Of a stretch of 64,000 nucleotides of DNA, positions 28,453-36,687 are shown piece after piece (position 1 is the stretch's first letter; the number at the start of each line of letters is the position of its first letter). The notes beneath the pieces were generated by a model. It was not told the origin of the DNA and ran no database searches. It was given only the letters and a program-made list of their open reading frames with translations. This DNA comes from Thermovenabulum gondwanense (lineage in GTDB: Bacteria > Bacillota > Thermosediminibacteria > Thermosediminibacterales > Thermosediminibacteraceae). The position numbers and the translations under genes are program-made. The stretch is from contig NZ_LOHZ01000023.1 in assembly GCF_001601575.1 (NCBI RefSeq), forward strand, positions 1 to 64,000, given 5' to 3'.

Positions 28453-28957
28453 ATTGTTTTTTAACTGCTGCTGCTATTTCATTAATAATATAATTAATAT
28501 CCATTATCCCATCAAAAATGCACTTTATTAAAACTCTTACCGCTTCAGTTGCCTCAGCGTAAGGACCCGGAACATTTACTACCAGTGTTTGATTTTTCCT
28601 GCCGCATACAAGTTTTGACCATAAATGCCCATTTGAACCGTATAATTCTTTAAATACAATTTCAGGTAATATTTTTATTAAAGCACAGTGAGTATAATCT
28701 TTAGCTAATGTAGCTATATATCTGTGCCCTCCTCCTGTTCCGCCAATTAAAATTATCAATTCAGGATTTTTTTCTAAAGCAATTTCTATACTCTCAATAA
28801 TATTTTCTTCATCATCAATGACAGGCCTTACTCGTTTTACCTCGCAGGCTGGAAATTTTTCTAGTATTATACTCATTATTGCAGGGCTATTCGTATCTGC
28901 TACAGTACCATTTAAAATCTCATCCCCAGTAGGTATTATTACAACTTTATTTATCAA
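28442..28957 (-). CDS. Unknown protein D, MoaB/MogA-like domain
   Basis: The protein resembles molybdopterin-binding MoCF domains: VVIIPTGDEILNGTVADTNS near the N-terminus, then LIILIGGTGGGHRYIA. The usual TGG(T/V)G loop appears here as GGTGGG. I choose the TTG at 28957 because AGAGGTGG is correctly placed. An ATG at 28987 is an alternative. The C-terminal half (VVNVPGPYAEATEAVRVLI) matches MogA-like packing. In this operon a role in molybdenum cofactor synthesis is unlikely. A nucleotide- or cofactor-binding enzyme is more plausible. Confidence 0.7.
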   Translation of the reverse strand: MINKVVIIPTGDEILNGTVADTNSPAIMSIILEKFPACEVKRVRPVIDDEENIIESIEIALEKNPELIILIGGTGGGHRYIATLAKDYTHCALIKILPEIVFKELYGSNGHLWSKLVCGRKNQTLVVNVPGPYAEATEAVRVLIKCIFDGIMDINYIINEIAAAVKKQYGV

Positions 28958-29312
28958 ATTTAAGCCACCTCTCTCTTGAACAACCATAATATTCACCTTT
29001 AGGTAATTCTTCGACCGAAACTTCAACAGACTTTTCTGCAGAAGCAATTCTCATTACATCCTTTGCTGTAATACCCTCTACCATAGAAATAACTTTTATT
29101 ATCCCTTCTTCATTTCTATAAATTGATTCTGGGGATAATCCATAAACATCCATTTCTATGGATTCAGCAGTTACTCCAATTACCCTTACTGATCTTCCAA
29201 GTAAATTTTTCAATGTCATCTCCAGTTCAAATGGTTTTAACCCTTTCACTTCTATTCCAGTGATCTTTACGATTGTTTTGTCAACATAAACTATTACCCG
29301 AGTATTTCCCAA
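28947..29312 (-). CDS. Unknown protein C of the cassette
   Basis: This 121-residue protein has no recognised family. It is built of alternating beta and helix segments with no membrane helix and a single cysteine near the end (YYGCSRERW). A TTG start follows GAGGTG at 8 bp. Its end overlaps the start of protein D, so they are translated together, and they may form a complex. Confidence 0.65.
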   Translation of the reverse strand: MGNTRVIVYVDKTIVKITGIEVKGLKPFELEMTLKNLLGRSVRVIGVTAESIEMDVYGLSPESIYRNEEGIIKVISMVEGITAKDVMRIASAEKSVEVSVEELPKGEYYGCSRERWLKFDK

Positions 29313-29334
29313 ATAATTTTCACCTCTTAAATAC

Positions 29335-30357
29335 TTAAATTTTTATTTGTAATTTTTTTACAATCTCTTTAGAATCAACTAAAACAGGATCTACTACACC
29401 TGGTATTATTTCATCAGCTTTTTCTATAATTGTCTCCTCATCTAACTCTTTTTCATTATTTCTTAACTTTTCTACATCAATTCCAACACTTTTTAATTCT
29501 ATTTTTGCTCTTTCAGTAATATTATCCACAGCAATTGGTGACCCAAAGACCTTAGCAATTGCCAATACTGCAGGAGAACACCCCAAATGTAGTCCTGGAA
29601 TCATACCGATTTTTAATGCTTGTAAAATGTATTTTGCAAGTACTTTTTTAGGTGCTACAATGCAGGGTATATTCGCTTTCAATGTCTTTGCATATTCTCC
29701 AGATCCGTGAGCAGTATCCCCAGCTCTAAATTGCCTTGTGGGAAATACCCTCCCAAATAACTCTGCAACCGTCATCCCTATACCTACTGATATTACTTCC
29801 CCAGTCAAACCAAAAACAATGGGTTCATCTTTCATAATCTGTAGTTGTCCCAGAATAGGTAGTAATATTTCCTCCATTGTAACTGCATTCATCATTTCAG
29901 TTGCAGAATTATTATTTACAGCTCTTCCAGTCATTACAACATTATGAACAGGTATTAATTTTTTAGCAGGATTTGGTCCTCGGAAAAACTTTCTCCCTTT
30001 ATAAAATTTTTCCCATTGTAATAAATGCGGTTCTTCTTTTATTAAATCGGGTACAACAGGAATTTCTTCCATAAAAAGCAGTCCAAATTCTTTATGAACT
30101 TTCCCTATATCACCAGCTGCCATTGCAATAATTGCTCCCTCAACCATAAGACCATCACTTGTTGTCGTAACCGCTTCCATATCAAACACGTTAATTCCAA
30201 CAGGTCCATCAACTATCTCTGCAACCACATGCACAGCATGTTCGATTGTTACTCCAGCATTTTCAATATCTTTTTTATCAAGAAAAGCTATATTTATAGG
30301 GACTCCATATTTCGGTCCATTTCCCTGTTCAATTAATCTAACCAAAAGCTCTCCCAT
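29335..30357 (-). CDS. Unknown protein B, probable enzyme of the cassette
   Basis: This is the largest unknown of the cassette (340 residues). It is soluble, with conserved-looking segments VVMTGRAVNNNSATEMMNAV, FRAGDTAHGSGEYAK and IPGLHLGCSPAVLAIAKVFG, the last two carrying a His and a Cys that could be catalytic. I do not recognise the fold. A good GGAGG site precedes the ATG. Size and glycine content suggest the main catalytic subunit acting on the transported acid, but that is inference. Confidence 0.7.
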   Translation of the reverse strand: MGELLVRLIEQGNGPKYGVPINIAFLDKKDIENAGVTIEHAVHVVAEIVDGPVGINVFDMEAVTTTSDGLMVEGAIIAMAAGDIGKVHKEFGLLFMEEIPVVPDLIKEEPHLLQWEKFYKGRKFFRGPNPAKKLIPVHNVVMTGRAVNNNSATEMMNAVTMEEILLPILGQLQIMKDEPIVFGLTGEVISVGIGMTVAELFGRVFPTRQFRAGDTAHGSGEYAKTLKANIPCIVAPKKVLAKYILQALKIGMIPGLHLGCSPAVLAIAKVFGSPIAVDNITERAKIELKSVGIDVEKLRNNEKELDEETIIEKADEIIPGVVDPVLVDSKEIVKKLQIKI

Positions 30358-30374
30358 ATCATTACCTCCATACC

Positions 30375-30755
30375 TTAATGTCTACCAATTGTTGGCCTTC
30401 TATCATCAATTTCTTTAATTCCTGCTAATTCTACTTCTTCAGTTGGATGAATAATATTGATGACCTCAAGTATAGCCTTCTTAGCATTACCGTTTTTATC
30501 TATACCTTTCACTATAACTGTATGCATTGTTTCAGGAACCCTGGGCATAACAATTACTTCTACTTTATCAATATCCTTATCCTGAGCAATCTCCTGAACA
30601 GCTAGTTCAATCCTGCCCGTCCTTAAAGATTGCATTTTTGCAGATTTTAAATTTTCTATTCCCTTTATTTCTATTCCTTTTCTCGGTGATTGTTTAATTA
30701 CTGCAGACTGTAATTTAAGCTTAAATTCAGGTAAGCTAGTATGCATCAATCTCAT
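30375..30755 (-). CDS. Unknown protein A of the cassette
   Basis: This 126-residue soluble protein has no named family. It contains a QSLRTGRIELAVQEIAQD helix and VIVMPRVPETMHTVIVKGID, and ends in a basic DDRRPTIGRH tail. The ATG follows GGGAGGAGA. It sits 18 bp downstream of the LarA-like gene and 17 bp before protein B, so all are co-transcribed. It could be a small subunit of protein B. Confidence 0.65.
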   Translation of the reverse strand: MRLMHTSLPEFKLKLQSAVIKQSPRKGIEIKGIENLKSAKMQSLRTGRIELAVQEIAQDKDIDKVEVIVMPRVPETMHTVIVKGIDKNGNAKKAILEVINIIHPTEEVELAGIKEIDDRRPTIGRH

Positions 30756-30773
30756 AATTATCTCCTCCCTACA

Positions 30774-32030
30774 TTAAAATGAAATAATTTTTAAACAATT
30801 ATTTTCATCAAAAGAAATTTCTAAATCTTCTTCTACAATTTCTATAGATGATTTGTCAATTATTGAATTAATAGCAGGTTTAGTTAATAAAAGCTCCTCG
30901 AGATGTAAAGTATTTTTAATAATTGCAAGTTTTACTTTTTCAACAGGAACGTTGCCAATAGTATTTAATGCTGTTGAAATAGCTTCCTTATCATTCGCCA
31001 TTATTATGGGTATTTTACCTCGTTCTAGATAAGTCGTGGGAATTGTATTTGCATAGGTTACATTTAAATCAATCTTATCAAACAAGCGACGCGTAGTAAT
31101 ATCAGCTAAACCTATCCCCAAAGCATTACCATAAGATTTTTCATCTAAGTCAAGTACCACTATTTTATTTATTCTTGGAGTTTCCGGTTCTTTTTCACCA
31201 AATACCTTTAATCTACCAATTACTTTTGTATCCATTCCTGTACCACTATAGACTTTACCTATTTTTTCAACAATAAGTATATCTAACTCGTTAATCGGCA
31301 GCTTAGGTACCAGGTTCTTTGCCTCTTTTAGTAATAATTTTTCTTCTATTTCAAAATTTTCGGGAAGAATAGCTTTTAATTTATAGGTTTCATCTCGAGA
31401 GTTTTCCAGAATAGCTAACCCAAATACAATTGGAGCTTTTTTTAAAGCTAAGGAGGCCGCTTCAATTATTGTTGATGCAAGCCCACCTGCATGCATTGCT
31501 GAACATCCTTTATGTTTCCCTAAGCCTACTGCTATCATTTTCATTAAGCCGCTTTCTATCTCTCCGCTGAAATCAGTGTGAGGTTTAACCCTATTGACGA
31601 CTACTATTCCATCCGAATAATATGCTATTTTATCCATATAAACCTTTATACCTTTAGGAGTTTCCCCCAGTTCTACTACTTCCATACTTGATAATATAGG
31701 CACTCCGACAGACTCTTCAGTAATTCCCAATTTTTCTAATACCTTAATTTGCCCTTCTGCAGTTGCCCCTCCATGACTTCCCATTGAAGGAACTACAAAA
31801 GGATTTGCCCCACATTCTTTTAGATAATCACATACAGTTTTAATTATTTTTACAATATTTGATATACCCCTGCTTCCTGCTGTTACCGCTATTTTCATTC
31901 CCGGCTTTATAATATTTTTAACACCTATTTTTTCGAATTGCTTGTAGATTTCTATTTCTATGTTTTCAATCTTATCTGTATTGAATTTTTGTCTAATTTT
32001 AGTTACTTTTGGAAAGTTCAAAAAAAACAC
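30774..32030 (-). CDS. LarA-like protein, nickel-pincer racemase/epimerase family
   Basis: This 418-residue protein of the lactate racemase (LarA/DUF2088) superfamily has relatives that racemise or epimerise 2-hydroxy acids using the nickel-pincer nucleotide. Visible motifs are PSMGSHGGATAEGQ (His86), NRVKPHTDFSGE (Lys149, His151), GLMKMIAVGLGKHKGC (Lys164, His173). These are good candidates for the cofactor lysine and nickel/catalytic histidines of LarA. Substrate is unknown. The TRAP transporter genes just upstream point to an organic acid. The start is a GTG at 32030 or a TTG at 32021, both near AGGTG. Confidence 0.8.
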   Translation of the reverse strand: MFFLNFPKVTKIRQKFNTDKIENIEIEIYKQFEKIGVKNIIKPGMKIAVTAGSRGISNIVKIIKTVCDYLKECGANPFVVPSMGSHGGATAEGQIKVLEKLGITEESVGVPILSSMEVVELGETPKGIKVYMDKIAYYSDGIVVVNRVKPHTDFSGEIESGLMKMIAVGLGKHKGCSAMHAGGLASTIIEAASLALKKAPIVFGLAILENSRDETYKLKAILPENFEIEEKLLLKEAKNLVPKLPINELDILIVEKIGKVYSGTGMDTKVIGRLKVFGEKEPETPRINKIVVLDLDEKSYGNALGIGLADITTRRLFDKIDLNVTYANTIPTTYLERGKIPIIMANDKEAISTALNTIGNVPVEKVKLAIIKNTLHLEELLLTKPAINSIIDKSSIEIVEEDLEISFDENNCLKIISF

Positions 32031-32035
32031 CTGCC

Positions 32036-33322
32036 CTATTTATTTCCCATAAGCATTTTGGGTAAAAACATTGAAATGTCAGGAATATAAGTTACTAACA
32101 TAAGCGCAATTACCATTGCTAAAATAAACGGCACTACTGCCTTAGATATTCGTTCTAAAGTCAGCTTACCTATCCCACATGCCACAAACAAATTTACTCC
32201 GAGAGGAGGAGTAATCATTCCTATTGCCAAGTTAACGACCATTACTATACCAAACAAAATCGGATCAACCCCTATCTTAATCATTAATGGAATAAATATT
32301 GGTGCAAGGATAATAATCGCAGCATTAGTTTCCATGAAACATCCAACTATTAATAGTAAAATATTTACCAGTAACAATATTACATACGGATTGTTAGAAA
32401 GATTGATAAAACTCCTTGCTATTGCCTCTGGAATTCGCTGACTTGTCATAATCCATCCAAAAACTTGAGCTGTAGAAATAATGAACATTACTACCGATGT
32501 ACTCACAGCTGTATTAACAAAAATTTTAGGTAAATCTTTGACTTTCAGTTCTCTATAAATAAAAAATCCAACTATAAATCCATAAACCACTGCTACTGCA
32601 GCTGCTTCGGTAGGTGTAAAAATACCTCCGTATATTCCACCTAGGATAATAACTGGCATCAAAAGAGCCCAAAAAGCATCCTTTACAGCTTTAAGCAAAT
32701 CAATTAATGAAGTTCTTTTTTCACTACCTTTATATCCCCGAGCCTTTGAAATGACATATGCTACAATCATTAAGCTGAGTCCTACTACTATGCCCGAACC
32801 AAATCCTCCTAAAAATATAGAACCTATTGAAACCCCTCCAACAACACCGTATGTAACCATTGGAATACTTGGAGGGATGATTACCCCTATTGCACCAGCA
32901 GCAGCCATAACCGCGGCAGCAAAACCAAGGTCATATCCTGCTTCAACCATTGCCGGAATCAAAATAGAACCTATAGCTGCAACTGTAGCAGGCCCAGAAC
33001 CAGAAATCGCTGCAAAAAACATACAAGTTACGATCCCAACTAAAGCAAGACCTCCCGGAAGCCCTCCAACTATTTTGTTTGCTAAATTTATCAATCTTTT
33101 TGAAATTCCTCCTGTTTCCATCAAAGATCCTGCCATCATAAAAAATGGTATTGCCATCAATGGAAAAGAATCACTCGCAGTAAACATCCTTTGGGCAACA
33201 ACCATCAAGGGTATTTTGCTAGAAATCGACAATGCTAATATAGATGAAAGCCCTAAAACTACTGCTATTGGTAGCCCTAAAATAACTAATATAGCAAAGC
33301 TACCAAATAATATTCCGGTCAT
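32036..33322 (-). CDS. dctM: TRAP transporter large permease (DctM-like)
   Basis: This 428-residue membrane subunit with about 12 hydrophobic segments couples Na+ entry to solute uptake. Typical DctM motifs are AAISGSGPATVAAIGSILIP, PPSIPMVTYGVVGGVSIG, FTPTEAAAVAVVYG and MITPPLGVNLFVACGIG. It is co-transcribed with the small permease 3 bp upstream and the LarA-like gene 5 bp downstream. Confidence 0.93.
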   Translation of the reverse strand: MTGILFGSFAILVILGLPIAVVLGLSSILALSISSKIPLMVVAQRMFTASDSFPLMAIPFFMMAGSLMETGGISKRLINLANKIVGGLPGGLALVGIVTCMFFAAISGSGPATVAAIGSILIPAMVEAGYDLGFAAAVMAAAGAIGVIIPPSIPMVTYGVVGGVSIGSIFLGGFGSGIVVGLSLMIVAYVISKARGYKGSEKRTSLIDLLKAVKDAFWALLMPVIILGGIYGGIFTPTEAAAVAVVYGFIVGFFIYRELKVKDLPKIFVNTAVSTSVVMFIISTAQVFGWIMTSQRIPEAIARSFINLSNNPYVILLLVNILLLIVGCFMETNAAIIILAPIFIPLMIKIGVDPILFGIVMVVNLAIGMITPPLGVNLFVACGIGKLTLERISKAVVPFILAMVIALMLVTYIPDISMFLPKMLMGNK

Positions 33323-33325
33323 AAA

Positions 33326-33811
33326 CTACCTCGCCTCCTTCGATTGAATTGTTGAGATTTTTATGATTGCTTGTAAAAATCTTACCGCCATAAAAAGCAT
33401 ACCTGTAGGAATAGCCATATATGCCCACCACATAGGAATTCTCATTGCAGGTGAAACCTGGTGATTAATAATTTGTTTTTGTATAATACTTATACTCTCT
33501 TTAAAAACTATTAAACAAAAAATAATGCATAAAATAATTGCAAAATATTGGATATATTTTTTGATATTTTTCGGTAACAACATAGTAAAAGCTTCAACGC
33601 CTATATGCGCTCCTCTTTTCACCCCTATGCTAGCACCTAAAAAAGTTGCCCATACAAGCATATATCTTGCGAACTCTTCCGACCATGGAAGCGAAGCTTT
33701 TAAGATGAATCTAAATATAACCTGTAAAGTTACAACTATTGTCATTGCAAAAATAAGAACTATTACTAAATATTCTTCTATATTATTAAAAAATCTCATT
33801 ATTTTTTTCAT
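33326..33811 (-). CDS. dctQ: TRAP transporter small permease (DctQ-like)
   Basis: This 161-residue membrane protein has four predicted helices and the DctQ signature WSEEFARYMLVWATFLGASIGVKRGAHIG spread over the second helix and loop. It pairs with DctM. It follows dctP after a strong intergenic hairpin at 33858-33882, which probably makes it less abundant than the binding protein. Confidence 0.92.
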   Translation of the reverse strand: MKKIMRFFNNIEEYLVIVLIFAMTIVVTLQVIFRFILKASLPWSEEFARYMLVWATFLGASIGVKRGAHIGVEAFTMLLPKNIKKYIQYFAIILCIIFCLIVFKESISIIQKQIINHQVSPAMRIPMWWAYMAIPTGMLFMAVRFLQAIIKISTIQSKEAR

Positions 33812-33857
33812 AAAAGTACCTCCATGAAAAATAGTAAAACATTAGTTATATTAGAAA

Positions 33858-33882
33858 TGAAGGCAGGTCTCACCTGCCTTCA
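33858..33882 (-). terminator. Intra-operon hairpin between dctP and dctQ
   Basis: A perfect 11-bp stem TGAAGGCAGGT/ACCTGCCTTCA has a 3-base loop but no T run on the minus strand. It is more likely an mRNA stabiliser or weak attenuator than a full terminator, favouring binding-protein expression. Confidence 0.65.
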
Positions 33883-33884
33883 TA

Positions 33885-34922
33885 TTATTTCTGCGCGCCC
33901 ATTACTTTTTGAATTAGCTCAGGTGATATATCTCCCTCAAATTGTTTATAAACAGGTTGAACTGCTTTTATAAAAAGTTCTTTATCAGGTTTATTAATTT
34001 GCATCCCTTTTTTTGCTAATTCATCTTCTAACTTTGCGTTCATATCATCTAATAATTTTCTTTCATAATCCCTTGCTTCAATAGCTGATTCTTTTATTGC
34101 ATTTTGAATCTCAGGACTTAATTTTTCATAAAAACTTTTACTTATTAACAAAGGAGCAGGGGCATAGAAATGTCCAGTCAATGATAAGTATTTTTGCACC
34201 TCATAAAACTTTGACGTTTCAATAATAGGCAAGGGATTTTCCTGCCCATCTATTGTTCCTTGCTGTAAAGCAGTAAATAATTCACCAAAAGCCATTGGTG
34301 TAGGATCTGCACCCATTACTTTGAATGTGGCCATATGTACAGGATTTTCCATAGTTCTGATTTTCAAGCCTTTTAGGTCTTCCGGCTTTTCTATAGGTCT
34401 TTTGTTGTTTGTCACGTGTCTGAACCCATTTTCAAAATATGTAAGACCTATAATCCCTTGATCTTTTAAACTATCAAGTAATTCAGCGCCTATTGGTCCA
34501 TCTACTACAGATCTTGCATTTACAGTATCTTTAAAAATAAAAGGTAAATCAAACACTAAAAACTTCTTAGTAAAACTTGAAAGGGGAGCTGTTGAAACGA
34601 GAGTCATTTCAAGAGTTCCTAGTTGTAAGCCTTCCACCATATCCCTTTCATTACCTAATTGTGAACTATGAAAAACTTCTACCTTTACTTTGCCATTAGT
34701 TTTTTGATTTACTAATTCTGCAAATTTCTCTAAACCTAACTGATAAGGATGAGTAGGCGCTAAAACATGTCCAACTCTTATTGTTATCTGATCATTTCCT
34801 CCACTGTTTTGATTATTTTGTGCGTTTTGATTTGAATTTACCTGTTGTTTGCCACCACATCCTGTTACCAATGTTAAAGCAAAAACTAGAATTAAGATAA
34901 TTGATAAAACTTTTTTATACAT
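33885..34922 (-). CDS. dctP: TRAP transporter solute-binding lipoprotein (DctP-like)
   Basis: This extracellular receptor captures the organic acid. A lipoprotein signal peptide ends at LVTGCGG, with the cysteine near residue 22. The mature domain carries GHVLAPTHPYQLGLEKFAE and the DctP signature GLKIRTMENPVHMATFKVMGA near the middle; the Arg in KIRT normally binds the ligand carboxylate. I place the start at the ATG at 34922 after GGAGG. Upstream in-frame codons overlap the sigma-54 promoter. It is the first gene of the cassette. Confidence 0.92.
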   Translation of the reverse strand: MYKKVLSIILILVFALTLVTGCGGKQQVNSNQNAQNNQNSGGNDQITIRVGHVLAPTHPYQLGLEKFAELVNQKTNGKVKVEVFHSSQLGNERDMVEGLQLGTLEMTLVSTAPLSSFTKKFLVFDLPFIFKDTVNARSVVDGPIGAELLDSLKDQGIIGLTYFENGFRHVTNNKRPIEKPEDLKGLKIRTMENPVHMATFKVMGADPTPMAFGELFTALQQGTIDGQENPLPIIETSKFYEVQKYLSLTGHFYAPAPLLISKSFYEKLSPEIQNAIKESAIEARDYERKLLDDMNAKLEDELAKKGMQINKPDKELFIKAVQPVYKQFEGDISPELIQKVMGAQK

Positions 34923-34973
34923 AAAGTACCTCCTTTGAAATTTATTAAAAACTATTATTTTTAATAATATTAT

Positions 34974-34990
34974 AAGCAATAATTATGCCA
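34974..34990 (-). promoter_or_regulatory. Sigma-54 promoter of the TRAP/LarA-like operon
   Basis: The minus strand reads TGGCATAATTATTGCTT, with GG and GC ten bases apart, identical over 17 bases to the nhaC promoter at 21474. It lies about 55 bp before dctP. Confidence 0.85.
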
Positions 34991-35034
34991 TGTGTAATTT
35001 TATTTTTTTCAAATAAAAAACCATGAGATTATCC

Positions 35035-35068
35035 ATAACATGTTATAAAATGTTATAATATGTTATAA
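35035..35068. promoter_or_regulatory. Phased activator repeats upstream of the TRAP promoter
   Basis: TGTTATAA occurs at 35041, 35051 and 35061, exactly 10 bp apart. The first lies in a perfect palindrome ATAACATGTTAT (35035-35046). The cluster is roughly 50-80 bp upstream of the -24 element. Phasing on one DNA face suits oligomeric binding by the PAS activator encoded at 26.4-27.8 kb. Confidence 0.7.
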
Positions 35069-35120
35069 ATTTATTCTTTTATATTGATAAAAATCATGCA
35101 GAATTTGTGAGAAATAATTT

Positions 35121-35143
35121 AGCCCGCATAAGCGGGCTTTTTT
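35121..35143. terminator. Terminator after the FGGY kinase
   Basis: Stem AGCCCGC/GCGGGCT (35121-35127 and 35132-35138) has its T run on the plus strand and only a weak one on the minus strand. It is the same hairpin type as at 16831, 25499 and 48188, but without any galU tail beside it. Confidence 0.55.
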
Positions 35144-36651
35144 CATAGATTATATAATCCTTTTTCTAACAATGCATAATAAAGCCTTTCTTTTTTATTC
35201 ATGATTTCTCTATACAACTTTACATTATCCTCAATTGGCTCATATACAACCGGATCTTCAGTCACCATATTTGAAAATGCTTCTTCGTAATCTTTATATA
35301 TACCGAGAGCGGTAAAGGCGATAATAGCAGCACCTAATGAAGATGCTTCACTTTCGGGATATTTTATTACTCTCTTATTAAAAGAATCCGCCTGCATTTG
35401 ATTAAAAAGTTTAAACTTAGTCAGTCCTCCAGCAACGCTTATAGTATGAATTTTCCCTTTTATATTTTCTATCAATAAAATATTTTTAGCTATTTCAGTG
35501 CATATTCCCTCTAAAATTGCTCTTGCTATATCTCCTCTTTTAGTCCCAAGGGTTAAGTTGAATATTACACCTTTTGCCAGTGGATTCCAATAGGGTGCTG
35601 CACTACCTTCAAAATGAGGTAAAATGATTATACCATTTGAACCTACAGGAGTATTTTCTATTTCTTCATTTATTGCTTCGAAGATTTCTTGATTATCCTT
35701 ATTAAACTCGCATAATTGTTCTTTAAACCACCTATATATTGCTCCAGTAGTAAACATCCCAGCTTCTGCAATCCATTTTCCCGGCACTGCTGCAGCACTA
35801 CACAAGGTCCTAATCTTTTCGTCAAAAACGGGTTCTTCCGAATATGCTATAACAAAAGATCCTGTACCGGTATTTGCTTCCGCAAATCCATCTTTAATCA
35901 CATTTAGAGCAACTGCAGCACATTGTTGATCACCACCGGCGATTATTACGGGTATTCCTGCTTCCAAACCGGTTAAATTAGAAATTTCATCAGTTAAATT
36001 TCCTACAATAGAACCGGGAGGACATAGCTCCGGTAAAATAGATTCTTTTAAACCTGATATCCTTAATATCTCTTCATCCCAAGTAAACTTTCTAATATCC
36101 ATTAACATTGTCCTTGATGCCTGCGTCCAATCGGTAATATATTTTTTTGTAAGCTGGTAAATAATAAAGTCCTGAACCCCAATAAGTTTATAAGTATTTT
36201 TATATATTTCAGGCATCTCTTCTTTAATCCATATCATTTTGGGAAGAGAAAAGTATGGGTCAAGCCTAAGCCCAGTTCTCTTATATAATTCTTCTTTGCC
36301 TGTAATTTTTTCTATTTTATCACATACTTTTAAACTCCTTTTATCCTGCCACATTATAGCATTAAATAATGGCATACACTCTTTATCAACTGGAATTACG
36401 GATGCTCTCTGAGATGCTACCGCAATAGCTGATATTTCAAGTCCATTATCCTTTATAAAATGCGATACTTCTTCTAAAACAAAAATCAATGCTTTTTGCC
36501 ACGTGTCGGGATTTTGTTCCACATAATTTAAATGTTTATTATACTCCGGGCAGTACTCTTGTTTTGAAGAAAAAATCATTCTTCCCTTTTGATCAAAAAT
36601 AATCCCTCTTAAACTTGAAGTTCCTACGTCTATTGAGACAATATAGTGCAT
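35143..36651 (-). CDS. FGGY-family carbohydrate kinase
   Basis: This 502-residue kinase phosphorylates a sugar, sugar acid or polyol. The N-terminal ATP-binding motif IDVGTSSLRGIIFD and the C-terminal signature HTISVAGGLTKFKLFNQMQAD are present, with the catalytic Asp probably in AGGDQQCAAV. Substrate cannot be fixed from sequence. Xylulose, gluconate-like acids and autoinducer-2 are all handled by relatives. It lies 36 bp downstream of a GntP-family permease, which suggests a sugar-acid substrate. Confidence 0.88.
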   Translation of the reverse strand: MHYIVSIDVGTSSLRGIIFDQKGRMIFSSKQEYCPEYNKHLNYVEQNPDTWQKALIFVLEEVSHFIKDNGLEISAIAVASQRASVIPVDKECMPLFNAIMWQDKRSLKVCDKIEKITGKEELYKRTGLRLDPYFSLPKMIWIKEEMPEIYKNTYKLIGVQDFIIYQLTKKYITDWTQASRTMLMDIRKFTWDEEILRISGLKESILPELCPPGSIVGNLTDEISNLTGLEAGIPVIIAGGDQQCAAVALNVIKDGFAEANTGTGSFVIAYSEEPVFDEKIRTLCSAAAVPGKWIAEAGMFTTGAIYRWFKEQLCEFNKDNQEIFEAINEEIENTPVGSNGIIILPHFEGSAAPYWNPLAKGVIFNLTLGTKRGDIARAILEGICTEIAKNILLIENIKGKIHTISVAGGLTKFKLFNQMQADSFNKRVIKYPESEASSLGAAIIAFTALGIYKDYEEAFSNMVTEDPVVYEPIEDNVKLYREIMNKKERLYYALLEKGLYNL

Positions 36652-36687
36652 ATTTTTACCTCCGACCAGATTAAACTAAAACTTTTT

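Noticed and set aside
32751-33347. 198-codon plus-strand frame opposite dctM
   Set aside because: It is antisense to a well-conserved membrane protein and has the Pro/Ile/Ala bias typical of such shadows.
35035-35068. Short repeats as a CRISPR-like array
   Set aside because: The units are 8 bp at 10-bp spacing with no spacers and lie at a sigma-54 promoter. Activator sites explain them better.
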